Assembly (NCBI GenBank): GCA_910589015.1
Contig: CAJUSA010000003.1
Span: 62,001-126,000, forward strand
Origin: an uncultured Christensenellaceae bacterium
GTDB taxonomy: Bacteria; Bacillota; Clostridia; Christensenellales; Borkfalkiaceae
Direction of reading: 5' to 3'
DNA length: 64,000 nucleotides
Part shown: positions 1 to 8,749 of the stretch, in pieces
How positions within the stretch are numbered: position 1 is the first letter of the stretch
Layout: each line of letters begins with the position of its first letter
Made by a program: the position numbers and the translations under genes
Notes under the pieces: generated by a model
The model's input: only the letters and a program-made list of their open reading frames with translations
Told to the model about the DNA's origin: nothing
Database searches by the model: none

Positions 1-2360
1 TCGTCAAGGATTATTCCGTCCGCATGTTCGATAAAAGCGGAAGTTTAACGGCGGAAGGGGATAACGACGGCAAGACCATTTATCAGTTCGTCATCAAAAA
101 CGGCATTAAATTCAGCGACGGAACCCCCCTTACGATCAAAGACGTGTTGTTCAACCTGTATATCTATCTCGATCCCGTTTACACGGGGTCTTCCACCGTT
201 TATTCGACCGAAATCGTCGGCTTAAAAGCCTATCAGTCGTTGGGCGTCATCACCGATGACGACGATGACGACGAGTCGCCGATCATCTCGACGGCGAGAA
301 GCCGCGCGCAGGTGCGCATTGCGAACATCAGCGATTGGCTCACGAAAACGCCCACAACGGGCAGCGCACTGACCGACGAAGAGGCGCAGCAGGCGGAAAA
401 AGACGCCCGCACGCTTGCCGAACTCTTCCATCAGGAAGTCGAAACCGACTGGAACAGCGCCGTGGAAAGTCTGGAAAACTACACCAAAGAATATGTGCTC
501 ACCGAAGATTGGCAGGCATATCTGCTGCGCGAAGGCGTAACCAAGATCATGACCAACGCGCAGGGCAAACCCGTCAAGGACGGCAACCGTTACGTCATCG
601 ACTATTCGTCGATCGAGCAAGCCGAAATTGCCGATCACACGAAAGAAACGATGGTGGAATTCGTTTACGAATACTATCAGGCGAATCGTTTGGCGCGCGG
701 AAGCTGCAACAAGTTTGCCGAGGTGCTCGGCGGCTGGGCTTCGGGCGGCACGCTCTCGACGCAGATCGTTGCGGAAGAGCAGAGCAAGGTAATCGAAGAG
801 TTCAAACAGCAGGGTAAATATCCGCGCACGGTATCGGGAATCACCGTCGAAGACGGTACCGATTTCGTAAAATCGAAAGAAAGTTTTTCGGATCAATATT
901 CCGAAAGCGACAGCGTGTTGCAAATCGTCATCAACGGCGTCGACCCCAAGGCGATCTGGAACTTCGGGTTCAACGTTGCGCCCATGCACTATTATTCGGA
1001 CGCGTCGGTTACGAATAAGTACGGCAACGAATCGGACTATCACGCGTTCAACGCGCCCGGCACGGAAGGCTACGACGCGGGCAAGGAAACCAACTTCGGT
1101 TTCCCGATGGGCGATTACACCTATTTCACCGACGTCATTCAGGAACGCAACAAAGTGCCGATGGGCGCGGGAATCTATAAGGCGACCGACGTCAACAACT
1201 CGCTCAAATTTTCCGATCTGAAGACGGGGTTCTATAACGCGGGCAACATTTATTACGTTCGCAACGATTATTTCTATACCACGATGAAGGGCGGAACCGA
1301 TCCGTCGCTCAACGCGAAGATCAAATATGTGCGCTATAAAGAGCTCGATTCGCGCAACGTGCTCAACGCCATTACCACGGCGGCGATCGATTACACCGAT
1401 ATTTCGGCGACGAACGACAATATCGCGGGCATCGGCGCAAAGAGCTTTTTGGGCTCGGCAAGAACCAAAACCAACGGTTACGGCTACATCGGCATCAACG
1501 CGGGCAAGATTCCCGATATCAATCTGCGCCGTGCGATCATGTCGGTATTAGACGCGTCGCTCGTCAAATCGTATTATCCCGGCGATCTGTCCGAAGAAAT
1601 CAACCGCCCGCTCTCGACCTGTTCGTGGGTGTATAACTACGGCGAAACCGAAAATACCAAGTGGCAGCCCGCCGCAAAGTATAAGTTCGATTCGAAAAAC
1701 CCCGATCTTTCCGATTATGAAAGATACATGGAAGCGGCGGTTATTTCCTGCAACGCCGAAAAGGGAACGGACGGACTGTGGTATTACCGCGGCGCGGACG
1801 GCATGGGCGAACGCAAACCGCTCAAATTCACCTTCACCATTGCGGGCGGCAGCGACGATCACCCCGCATATCTTACGCTTAGCGAAGCGGCTAAGGTGCT
1901 CAACGATCAGGGCTGGCAGATCAACATCAACCCCGATTCGCGCGCGCTCACGCTGCTTGCCTCGGGCAGCCTCACCGTGTGGTGCGCGGCATGGTCGGCA
2001 ACCATCGACCCAGACATGTATCAGGTCTATCACAAGGATTCGAAGGCGTCGAGCGTCAAGGCGTGGGGGTATGAAGAGATTCTCAAACGCGCCAGCTCGG
2101 AAGATTACTCCATTCTCGAATCGCTGAGCAAACTCATCGACGACGGCAGAAAGACCATCGATCAGGCGACGCGCGCAGGCATCTATCAGGAAGCATTGGG
2201 GCTTGTTATGGACCTTGCGATCGAGTATCCGCTCTATCAGAGAAACGATCTGTTCGTCTACAATAAGAATGTGCTCGACGAAAACACGCTCAATCTTCCC
2301 GCATCGACCTATTCGAGCCCGATCGATAAACTCTGGGAAGTCAGTTATAAGAATCAATAA
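1..2360 (+). CDS. ABC transporter substrate-binding protein, family 5 (5' end missing)
   Basis: The reading frame is open to the left edge, so the signal peptide/lipobox and the first part of lobe I are missing; about 785 residues remain. It is the extracytoplasmic binding protein of the peptide/solute importer encoded by the next four genes. The family 5 signature is seen near the visible N-terminus (IKFSDGTPLTIKDV), and a typical late-lobe segment (DPDMYQVYHKDS) lies near the C-terminus. It is much longer than the usual 500-600 residues: an extra hydrophilic, helix-rich stretch, including an acidic DDDDDDES run, sits between about codons 80 and 300. The ligand cannot be told from sequence; oligopeptide is the family default. 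It lies 14 bp upstream of the permease gene. Confidence 0.88.
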   Translation, partial: VKDYSVRMFDKSGSLTAEGDNDGKTIYQFVIKNGIKFSDGTPLTIKDVLFNLYIYLDPVYTGSSTVYSTEIVGLKAYQSLGVITDDDDDDESPIISTARSRAQVRIANISDWLTKTPTTGSALTDEEAQQAEKDARTLAELFHQEVETDWNSAVESLENYTKEYVLTEDWQAYLLREGVTKIMTNAQGKPVKDGNRYVIDYSSIEQAEIADHTKETMVEFVYEYYQANRLARGSCNKFAEVLGGWASGGTLSTQIVAEEQSKVIEEFKQQGKYPRTVSGITVEDGTDFVKSKESFSDQYSESDSVLQIVINGVDPKAIWNFGFNVAPMHYYSDASVTNKYGNESDYHAFNAPGTEGYDAGKETNFGFPMGDYTYFTDVIQERNKVPMGAGIYKATDVNNSLKFSDLKTGFYNAGNIYYVRNDYFYTTMKGGTDPSLNAKIKYVRYKELDSRNVLNAITTAAIDYTDISATNDNIAGIGAKSFLGSARTKTNGYGYIGINAGKIPDINLRRAIMSVLDASLVKSYYPGDLSEEINRPLSTCSWVYNYGETENTKWQPAAKYKFDSKNPDLSDYERYMEAAVISCNAEKGTDGLWYYRGADGMGERKPLKFTFTIAGGSDDHPAYLTLSEAAKVLNDQGWQININPDSRALTLLASGSLTVWCAAWSATIDPDMYQVYHKDSKASSVKAWGYEEILKRASSEDYSILESLSKLIDDGRKTIDQATRAGIYQEALGLVMDLAIEYPLYQRNDLFVYNKNVLDENTLNLPASTYSSPIDKLWEVSYKNQ

Positions 2361-2374
2361 AATATCGGTAAGTT

Positions 2375-3358
2375 ATGGTTAAATACATTCTCAAAAGAGT
2401 GCTGATTGCAATCTTCATAATTTTCGGGGTCACTTTTATTACATACGCCTTGTTCCGCACCATGCCGGATAACTACGTATACAATAAATTCATGGCGACC
2501 GCCCAACAAAATCCGCACTGGGAAGAACAGGCGGATAAGGTCATGGAGCTGTACGGGTTAAAGACCAACATCATCGCAGGATATTTCAGTTGGCTGGGCA
2601 ATGCGCTCTGCGGGGATTTCGGTACGTCGTTTATCGACGGCATGGACGTCGTCGATAAAATACGGCAGAGCATTCCCGTATCGTTCGTCATGTCGCTCAT
2701 CGTCACGATCCTGCAACTCGTCATCGCCATTCCGCTCGGCATTCGGGCGGCGGTAAACCAGTACGGTGCCGTCGATTACGCAACGACCGTGTTTACGCTG
2801 CTCGGGATCTCGTTGCCGTCCTTCTTCTTTGCGGGGCTTGCCATCAAGCTCTTCGCCGTCGATCTGGGTTGGTTCGACGCAAGCCTCGGGTTGCTTTCGG
2901 CAGGGTTCAACGGCAACGGCTGGGAAATGTTCTGGGATAAGGCGTGGCACCTCATTCTGCCCATCTTCGTCATGACGATTCTGAGTTTAGGCGGGTTGAT
3001 GCGTTATACGCGCACGAACATGCTCGAAGTGCTCAACGCCGATTATATCCGTACGGCAAAGGCGAAGGGCGTAAAACGGCGCAATATCATCTACAAGCAC
3101 GCCTTCAAAAATACGGCGATTCCGCTCGTCACCATGTTGGCGGGCATTCTGCCTGGGCTCTTCAGCGGTTCGTTCGTCATCGAACAGCTGTTCGGCATTC
3201 AGGGCATCGGCTTCGTTTCGTATAATGCAACGGTTGCGGGCGATATCCCGTTTGCCATGGCGTATAACTTATTTATCACCGTGTTCACGGTTCTCGGCAT
3301 TCTGTTGGCGGATATCATGTACGCGTTAGTCGATCCGCGCGTGAAGCTCGGGAAATAG
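2375..3358 (+). CDS. ABC importer permease, OppB/DppB type
   Basis: Inner-membrane permease of the peptide/nickel-type importer (327 aa, normal for the family). It starts with a hydrophobic helix (residues about 8-28, ILKRVLIAIFIIFGVTFITY), followed by a periplasmic loop with the usual LF-TMP-DNYV segment, then about five more membrane helices. The cytoplasmic EAA loop that contacts the ATPases is visible as LNADYIRTAKAKGVKRRNII. It pairs with the OppC-type subunit 18 bp downstream. Specificity is set by the binding protein and is unknown. Confidence 0.92.
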   Translation: MVKYILKRVLIAIFIIFGVTFITYALFRTMPDNYVYNKFMATAQQNPHWEEQADKVMELYGLKTNIIAGYFSWLGNALCGDFGTSFIDGMDVVDKIRQSIPVSFVMSLIVTILQLVIAIPLGIRAAVNQYGAVDYATTVFTLLGISLPSFFFAGLAIKLFAVDLGWFDASLGLLSAGFNGNGWEMFWDKAWHLILPIFVMTILSLGGLMRYTRTNMLEVLNADYIRTAKAKGVKRRNIIYKHAFKNTAIPLVTMLAGILPGLFSGSFVIEQLFGIQGIGFVSYNATVAGDIPFAMAYNLFITVFTVLGILLADIMYALVDPRVKLGK

Positions 3359-3376
3359 CGGCGGGAGGAAACACAC

Positions 3377-4426
3377 ATGCAAGAAAATGAAACGCGGAAA
3401 GAACCGTGCGAAAGCGCGGAACAAGACGAAGTCTTTTCGAAAAGCCTTTCCGAAAACGTAAAAACGCTCAGCCCCGCGCAACTTGTGTTAAAACGGTTTT
3501 TCCGTTCCAAGCTGTCGGTGGTGGGGCTTGCCGTATTGCTCGCGCTCTTCCTCGTCTGTTTTATCGGGCCGCTCTTTTTCCCGAATATGGATTACGAAAC
3601 GCCCGATCTCGACGGCGGGCTGGAAGTGACGACGACGCTTATCGAATACACCGTCGACGGAGTGAAATACGAAATGTACGACGTCGTTTATACGCCCGTC
3701 ATCAACAAACTGGCTTATCCGAGCGCGAAGCACTGGCTCGGAACAGACGAAAACGGCAGAGACGTGCTCATGCGCCTGATGTACGGCGGCAGGATCTCTC
3801 TTACGATCGGCTTTGTCGTCGTCATACTCGAAACGCTCGTGGGCGTGTTGCTCGGGGGGCTTGCTGGGTACTTCGGCGGCGTGGTCGATCAGATCGTCAT
3901 GCGTATCGTCGATATCTTCTACTGTATTCCGCAAATGCCGATCTTGTTTATATGCAGCGCGTTGCTATCGGCCAATCAGGTCAACGGCTACGCGCGAATA
4001 TACTGGCTCATGTTGATTTTGGTCGTGTTCGGCTGGGCGGGCACGGCGCGCATGGTGCGGGGGCAGATCCTCTCGCTACGCGAGCAGGAATTTATGCTCG
4101 CGGCGCGTTCGATGGGCGTTCCCGCCTGGAAAAAGATCTTCCGTCATCTCATTCCCAACGTCATGCCGCAGCTTATCGTGCAGATGACGCTCGGTCTGGG
4201 CGGCATCATCTTGACGGAATCCACGCTTTCCTATCTCGGGTTGGGCGTGCCGATCCCTTACGCAACATGGGGCAATATGATCCAGACGCTCAGCAAGCCC
4301 GAAATTCTGTCGGCGCATTTCCATGTATGGGGGCCGCCCGGTATTTGTATTATGCTTGCCGTTTTGAGCTTTAATTTTATCGGCGACGGTTTGCGCGACG
4401 CGTTCGATCCCAAGATGAAAAAGTGA
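3377..4426 (+). CDS. ABC importer permease, OppC/DppC type
   Basis: Second permease subunit (349 aa). A hydrophilic cytoplasmic N-terminus of about 45 residues precedes the first membrane helix (LSVVGLAVLLALFLVCFIGP). The EAA loop reads EFMLAARSMGVPAWKKIFRH, and the C-terminus ends in the family motif GDGLRDAFDPKMKK. A GGGAGGA ribosome site lies just upstream. The stop is separated by only 8 bases from the ATG of the ATPase gene, so the subunits are probably translated together. Confidence 0.92.
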   Translation: MQENETRKEPCESAEQDEVFSKSLSENVKTLSPAQLVLKRFFRSKLSVVGLAVLLALFLVCFIGPLFFPNMDYETPDLDGGLEVTTTLIEYTVDGVKYEMYDVVYTPVINKLAYPSAKHWLGTDENGRDVLMRLMYGGRISLTIGFVVVILETLVGVLLGGLAGYFGGVVDQIVMRIVDIFYCIPQMPILFICSALLSANQVNGYARIYWLMLILVVFGWAGTARMVRGQILSLREQEFMLAARSMGVPAWKKIFRHLIPNVMPQLIVQMTLGLGGIILTESTLSYLGLGVPIPYATWGNMIQTLSKPEILSAHFHVWGPPGICIMLAVLSFNFIGDGLRDAFDPKMKK

Positions 4427-4434
4427 GGCGGAAT

Positions 4435-5529
4435 ATGGAAGAACAAAAAAAGAAACAATTTCATATTCCCGAAAGCTGGAAAAAGATGTTTCGGAAGGGG
4501 ATTTCCGTCAAGGAACTCAAACAGCAGGAAATCGTTGCCCCCACGGAAGAAGAGTTGCGCGAGAATATCCTCGTCGTGAGAAGGCTCAAAGAATATTTTC
4601 CCGTCGAAACAAATCTCATCGGGCAGCCTCTGCGCTTTCTCAAAGCCGTCGACGACGTCTCGCTGAACGTGCCTTACGGCAAGACGGTGGGCATCGTCGG
4701 CGAGAGCGGTTGCGGCAAAACGACGCTTGGCAGAACGCTTTTGGGACTGTATCCCAAAACGGCGGGCGAAGTCTGGTTTCGGGGCGAGAATATCACCGCC
4801 TATAACGAACGGCAGATGAATACGCTTCGCACCGATATGCAAGTCATCTTTCAGGATCCTTATTCTTCGCTTTCCCCGCGTTTTTCGGTGGGCAATATCA
4901 TCAAAGAGGGCGTGGAAGTTCATAAGATCGTGCCCAAAAACGAAGTGAAGGACTATGTCGTTTCGATCATGGAAAAGTGCGGTTTGCAGCCGCAGTATTA
5001 CGAGCGCTTCCCTTATGAGTTTTCGGGCGGACAGCGCCAACGGATCTGCATTGCGCGCGCGCTCGCCGTTAAACCGAAATTCATCGTTTGCGATGAACCC
5101 GTTTCCGCGCTCGACGTTTCCATTCAGGCGCAGATTCTCAATCTGCTCAAAAGTTTACAGCGCGAACTCAATCTTACTTACCTGTTCATTTCGCACGATT
5201 TGTCGGTTGTGCAGCATATATCGGACAGCGTCGGGGTCATGTATCTCGGTTCCATGGTGGAATTCGGCGCAACCGACGAGATCTTCGCCAACCCGTTGCA
5301 CCCTTACACAAGGTCGCTCTTGTCGGCGATCCCCGTGCCTGATCCGCGCAGAAAGAACGAAAGGATTATCTTAAAGGGTTCGATCCCGAGCCCCGCCAAT
5401 CCGCCTTCGGGTTGCCGTTTCCATACGCGCTGTCCCGAATGCAAAGAGATCTGCTCGCAAAAAGCGCCCGAATACCGCGATTACGGCAACGGGCATTGGT
5501 GTGCTTGCCATTTGCTGGAAAAGGAGTGA
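4435..5529 (+). CDS. ABC importer ATPase, OppF/DppF type
   Basis: Cytoplasmic ATPase subunit (364 aa from the ATG at 4435, preceded by GAGGCGG). An in-frame GTG at 4423 overlaps the preceding stop but lacks a ribosome site. Walker A is GESGCGKTT, the signature FSGGQRQR, Walker B FIVCDEPVSALD, and the switch histidine is in ISHDL. The C-terminal oligopeptide-transporter extension is present with a Cys-rich patch (CRFHTRCPECKEIC). An N-terminal extension of about 45 residues before the nucleotide-binding domain is longer than usual. Here the OppF-like gene precedes the OppD-like gene. Confidence 0.9.
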   Translation: MEEQKKKQFHIPESWKKMFRKGISVKELKQQEIVAPTEEELRENILVVRRLKEYFPVETNLIGQPLRFLKAVDDVSLNVPYGKTVGIVGESGCGKTTLGRTLLGLYPKTAGEVWFRGENITAYNERQMNTLRTDMQVIFQDPYSSLSPRFSVGNIIKEGVEVHKIVPKNEVKDYVVSIMEKCGLQPQYYERFPYEFSGGQRQRICIARALAVKPKFIVCDEPVSALDVSIQAQILNLLKSLQRELNLTYLFISHDLSVVQHISDSVGVMYLGSMVEFGATDEIFANPLHPYTRSLLSAIPVPDPRRKNERIILKGSIPSPANPPSGCRFHTRCPECKEICSQKAPEYRDYGNGHWCACHLLEKE

Positions 5530-5532
5530 GGC

Positions 5533-6663
5533 ATGAAGAAAAAAAGTGGTTATATCACGCTGAAAGAATCGCGGGAAATTATCAAAAATAACCGTGCGCA
5601 AATCAAGCATTTCGAAAAACTCAAAAAGAGAAAGCACGTTCCCGAAAGCGAATATCTTACGCAGATGCGCGACGGGAACAACGTTGTGGAATTTGACGAC
5701 CTGCACACGTTTTTCTTCACCGATACGGGCGTCGTAAAAGCGGTCGACGGCGTCAGTTTCGATATCCCCGCGCATTCCGTCGTGGGCGTCGTGGGGGAAT
5801 CGGGGTGCGGAAAATCGGTAACGTCGCTCTCGCTCATGCAGCTCGTGCAGGCGCCGCAGGGGCAGGTCGTTTCGGGCGCGATCCGTTATAAAACCAAAGA
5901 AGGCGTTTGTTACGATATTGCCAAACTCCCGCCGTACGAGATGGAAAAAATAAGCGGAAAAGAGATCGCCATGATCTTTCAGGAACCGATGACCTCGCTC
6001 AACCCCGTGTTTACGATCGGCTATCAGCTCGACGAAGTTACGCTTCTGCACACCGAGGGCGCGACGAAAGAACTCGCCAAAGAGAAATCGCTCGAAATGC
6101 TTGAACTCGTCGGCATTGCCAACAAAGAGGGCGTTTATAAGAGCTACCCGCACGAGCTTTCGGGGGGCATGCGTCAGCGCGTGATGATCGCCATGGCGCT
6201 TTGCTGTCAGCCCAACCTGATCATCGCCGACGAGCCGACCACCGCGCTCGACGTTACTATTCAGGCGCAGATCCTCGATCTTTTGCGCACGTTAAAGGAT
6301 AAGTTCGATAGCTCGATCATGCTTATCACGCACGATTTGGGCGTCATTGCGGAAATGGCAGATTACGTTGTGGTCATGTATGCGGGGCGTGTGATCGAGA
6401 GCGGAAACGTCTTCGAGATTTTCGATCATCCTTCGCACCCGTATACAATCGGGCTGTTGAAGAGCAAGCCCGTCGTCAATCAGAAGGTGGACGAGTTGTA
6501 TTCGATCAAAGGCAGGGTGCCGAGCGCCGTCAATCTGCCGAATTATTGTTATTTCCGCGATCGGTGCGATATGTGTACGGAAAGGTGCAACGGCGAATAT
6601 CCGCACTTTGTTCAGCTTTCGCCTACGCATAAAGTCGCTTGTTATCGTTACGAAGAAAAGTAA
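5533..6663 (+). CDS. ABC importer ATPase, OppD/DppD type
   Basis: Second ATPase of the importer (376 aa). Walker A GESGCGKSVTS, the Q-loop MIFQEPMTSLNP, signature LSGGMRQRV, Walker B LIIADEPTTALD and H-loop ITHDLGV are all intact. The Cys-containing C-terminal extension of the family (YFRDRCDMCTERC) is present. Like its partner it has a long basic N-terminal extension (about 55 residues), giving a protein some 30-40 residues longer than typical OppD. It starts 3 bases after the previous stop and is the last gene before a strong terminator. Confidence 0.9.
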   Translation: MKKKSGYITLKESREIIKNNRAQIKHFEKLKKRKHVPESEYLTQMRDGNNVVEFDDLHTFFFTDTGVVKAVDGVSFDIPAHSVVGVVGESGCGKSVTSLSLMQLVQAPQGQVVSGAIRYKTKEGVCYDIAKLPPYEMEKISGKEIAMIFQEPMTSLNPVFTIGYQLDEVTLLHTEGATKELAKEKSLEMLELVGIANKEGVYKSYPHELSGGMRQRVMIAMALCCQPNLIIADEPTTALDVTIQAQILDLLRTLKDKFDSSIMLITHDLGVIAEMADYVVVMYAGRVIESGNVFEIFDHPSHPYTIGLLKSKPVVNQKVDELYSIKGRVPSAVNLPNYCYFRDRCDMCTERCNGEYPHFVQLSPTHKVACYRYEEK

Positions 6664-6668
6664 AAAAA

Positions 6669-6693
6669 GCCGCCCGTGAAGGGCGGTTTTTTT
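6669..6693 (+). terminator. Rho-independent terminator of the opp operon
   Basis: Six-bp GC stem CCGCCC/GGGCGG with a GTGAA loop, followed by seven T, 6 bases after the last stop codon. Confidence 0.9.
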
Positions 6694-6709
6694 ATCGGAA
6701 ATAAAATAT

Positions 6710-6729
6710 GTTCCCATTATAATGGGAAC
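6710..6729. promoter_or_regulatory. Perfect 20-bp palindrome over a -10 box, probable XRE operator
   Basis: GTTCCCATTATAATGGGAAC is its own reverse complement. Its centre contains TATAAT (6718-6723), so a bound dimer would block the promoter of the downstream XRE gene. A -35 element is not obvious. Autoregulation is inferred from position; nothing in the sequence proves the binding partner. Confidence 0.6.
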
Positions 6730-6766
6730 GTGTGTTTTTTATAAATTTTTGTGCTATCATAGGCAT

Positions 6767-6973
6767 ATGGATGAAACATTTGCAAAAAGATTAAAGAAAA
6801 TAAGGCTTGCGAAGGGTTGGACGCAAGACGAGCTTGCCCGCAAAATAGGAACCGTGCAGTCGGTTATCAGCGATTGGGAACGGGGCAGATGCGAGCCCGG
6901 TATTGCACGTTTTTTAATGTTGCAAAGTGTGTTCGGGGTGTCCTGCGATTATCTGATCGGCTTAGAAGATTAA
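6767..6973 (+). CDS. Small XRE-family helix-turn-helix repressor
   Basis: A 68-residue protein that is almost entirely one HTH_3 domain: FAKRLKKIRLAKGWTQDELA, then the recognition helix region VQSVISDWERG, ending in the CDYLIGLED segment common to short Cro/CI-like regulators. The ATG at 6767 matches the domain; an in-frame upstream ATG at 6722 lies inside the palindromic operator and is unlikely. Only a weak ribosome site (AGG) is seen. No mobile-element genes lie nearby. Its targets, other than probably itself, are unknown. Confidence 0.85.
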   Translation: MDETFAKRLKKIRLAKGWTQDELARKIGTVQSVISDWERGRCEPGIARFLMLQSVFGVSCDYLIGLED

Positions 6974-7001
6974 AAAAATCCCCCCTTGCGCAAAGGGGGA
7001 T
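6972..7001 (-). terminator. Terminator of the ilvA-ridA operon
   Basis: On the minus strand a TCCCCCTT/AAGGGGGGA hairpin with a GCGC centre is followed by seven T. It overlaps the stop codon of the convergent XRE gene. Confidence 0.8.
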
Positions 7002-7013
7002 CGAAAACAAATT

Positions 7014-7042
7014 TGTCATTCCGAGCGAAAGCGAGGAATCTT
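7014..7042. repeat. Single copy of the dispersed TGTCATTCCGAGCG...GAGGAATCTT repeat
   Basis: The 29-bp element sits between the ridA stop and its terminator. The same core occurs, inverted, at 18716-18742 and many times in 47410-47760. Confidence 0.75.
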
Positions 7043-7043
7043 G

Positions 7044-7421
7044 TTAATTTTGCAGTTCGGCGATGACTTCGATTTCGGCAAGCACGTTTTTCGGCAGCGT
7101 TTTCACGGCGACGCACGAGCGCGCGGGCTTTTCGGTGAAATAGGTTGCGTAAACGGCGTTGAATGCGGCAAAGTCGCTCATATCCGCTAAAAAGCACGTC
7201 GTTTTGACGACGTTCTTCAAGCCCGATCCCGCGCTTTCGAGCACGGCTTTGAGATTTTCACAGATGCGTTTTGTCTGTTCTTCGATCGCACCCGTAACGA
7301 CTTCGCCCGTCGCGGGGTCGAGGGGGATCTGCCCCGAAGTAAATATAAGGTTGCCCGTTACGATTGCCTGCGAATAGGGACCGATTGCCGCGGGGGCGTT
7401 TGATGTGTGAATGGGTTTCAT
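7044..7421 (-). CDS. ridA: RidA family 2-iminobutanoate/2-iminopropanoate deaminase
   Basis: A 125-residue cytoplasmic enzyme that hydrolyses reactive enamine/imine intermediates released by PLP enzymes, giving 2-ketobutyrate or pyruvate plus ammonia. The family N-terminus ([12 protein letters not shown]), the GQIPLDP turn, the substrate-binding arginine in ARSCVAV and the late glutamate in LAEIEVIAE are present. It lies 12 bp downstream of the threonine deaminase gene, whose unstable product is its known substrate, so co-transcription makes biochemical sense. Confidence 0.93.
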   Translation of the reverse strand: MKPIHTSNAPAAIGPYSQAIVTGNLIFTSGQIPLDPATGEVVTGAIEEQTKRICENLKAVLESAGSGLKNVVKTTCFLADMSDFAAFNAVYATYFTEKPARSCVAVKTLPKNVLAEIEVIAELQN

Positions 7422-7433
7422 AGAATCCTCCTT

Positions 7434-8630
7434 TTATGCGATGCGGAAACCTGCCTGCGTAAGGCGGTTTTTGATGATTTCGATGTGTTCGAAGTTCTTC
7501 GTTTCCATATCGATGCGCAAAAAACAGCCGATGACCGCGCTGCCCGCGTGGGCGTGTTCGTGATGGACGCCCGTCACGTTGGCGCCGCAGTCCGCAATAA
7601 TGCGCGAAACTTCCACGAGCTGACCGGGTTTATCGAGCAGTTCGATGTTGAGCGTGCACTGTCTGCCCTGCATAATCAGTCCGCGCGTGATCACGCGGTT
7701 TAAGATAGTCACGTCGATATTGCCGCCCGAAACAAGACAGCAGACTTTTTTCCCATCGGTATTCGGAATTTTACCTGCGAGCATGGCGGCGAGGGGAACG
7801 GCGCCCGCGCCTTCGGAAACGACCTTCTCTTTTTCGAGCAGAGCGAGGATCGCCGCCGCCGTTTCGTCGTCGGTGACGGTTACGACGCCGTCGACGTATT
7901 TCCTGCACAATTCATATGTAAGATTACCGGGTCGTTTCACCGCGATGCCGTCGGCAATGGTCGAAACCGAAGAAAGCGCGCCGATCTCGCCCCGGTCGAG
8001 CGCAGATTTCATGCTCGGCGCGCCTTCCGCCTGCACGCCGTAAACTTGCACGTTCGGGCGCGTCGCCTTCAATGCGAACGCAACGCCCGCTATGAGTCCG
8101 CCTCCGCCGATCGGTACGACGACCACGTCGACGTCGGGAATCTGTTCGGCGATTTCAAGCCCGATGGTGCCTTGCCCCGCGATGACGTCTTCGTCGTCGA
8201 AGGGGTGGATAAAGGTGTAACCGTGTTCGTCGCGCAGCTGAAGCGCGCGGGCGTAAGCGTCGTCGTAAACGCCTTCCACAAGGCAGAGTTGCGCACCGTA
8301 AGCGCGCGTCGCCTCGACTTTGGAAATGGGCGCGCCCGCAGGCAGACAGATGAGCGATTTAATGCCGTTATTTGTTGCGGCGAGCGCCACGCCCTGGGCA
8401 TGGTTGCCCGCGGAACAGGCGATCACGCCCTTGCGTTTTTCCTCTTCGCTCAGTTGCGATATCTTGTAATACGCGCCGCGCACCTTGAACGAACCCGTTT
8501 TTTGCAGGTTCTCGGCTTTGAGCCAGAGTTCGCAACCGTTGCAGAGCTTGCTCGCGCGAATGACGTCGGTTTTGTAAGTAGCCGCTTTCAACACCTGTTG
8601 CGCGTGTATGATTTTTTCGATGGTAAGCAT
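7434..8630 (-). CDS. ilvA: Threonine ammonia-lyase with C-terminal ACT domain
   Basis: PLP enzyme of fold type II (398 aa) converting threonine to 2-ketobutyrate and ammonia. The PLP lysine is in TGSFKVRGAYY, and the phosphate-binding glycine loop is GGGGLIAG. A single ACT domain occupies about residues 325-398 (ELLDKPGQLVEVSRIIADCG). This architecture is that of the one-ACT threonine deaminase family, found in both biosynthetic and degradative settings; no branched-chain genes are nearby, so a catabolic (tdcB-like) role is equally possible. It heads the operon with ridA. Confidence 0.92.
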   Translation of the reverse strand: MLTIEKIIHAQQVLKAATYKTDVIRASKLCNGCELWLKAENLQKTGSFKVRGAYYKISQLSEEEKRKGVIACSAGNHAQGVALAATNNGIKSLICLPAGAPISKVEATRAYGAQLCLVEGVYDDAYARALQLRDEHGYTFIHPFDDEDVIAGQGTIGLEIAEQIPDVDVVVVPIGGGGLIAGVAFALKATRPNVQVYGVQAEGAPSMKSALDRGEIGALSSVSTIADGIAVKRPGNLTYELCRKYVDGVVTVTDDETAAAILALLEKEKVVSEGAGAVPLAAMLAGKIPNTDGKKVCCLVSGGNIDVTILNRVITRGLIMQGRQCTLNIELLDKPGQLVEVSRIIADCGANVTGVHHEHAHAGSAVIGCFLRIDMETKNFEHIEIIKNRLTQAGFRIA

Positions 8631-8658
8631 AAGCGTTCCGCCTTATGGGTTTCCTATA

Positions 8659-8688
8659 ATTATAACCGATAGAACGGGATTTTGTCAA
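8659..8688 (-). promoter_or_regulatory. Sigma-A promoter of ilvA-ridA
   Basis: Minus strand TTGACA (8683-8688), 18-bp spacer, TATAAT (8659-8664); about 28 bases from the -10 box to the ATG. Confidence 0.8.
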
Positions 8689-8711
8689 GTTGATCGCCGT
8701 GAATTATCGCA

Positions 8712-8740
8712 TAAAAAAACTCCGCCGCAGCGGAGTTTTT
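8712..8740 (-). terminator. Terminator of the P-type ATPase gene
   Basis: ACTCCGC/GCGGAGT hairpin with a CGCA loop; seven T on the minus strand after the stem and five T on the plus strand. Confidence 0.85.
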
Positions 8741-8749
8741 GTTTTACGG

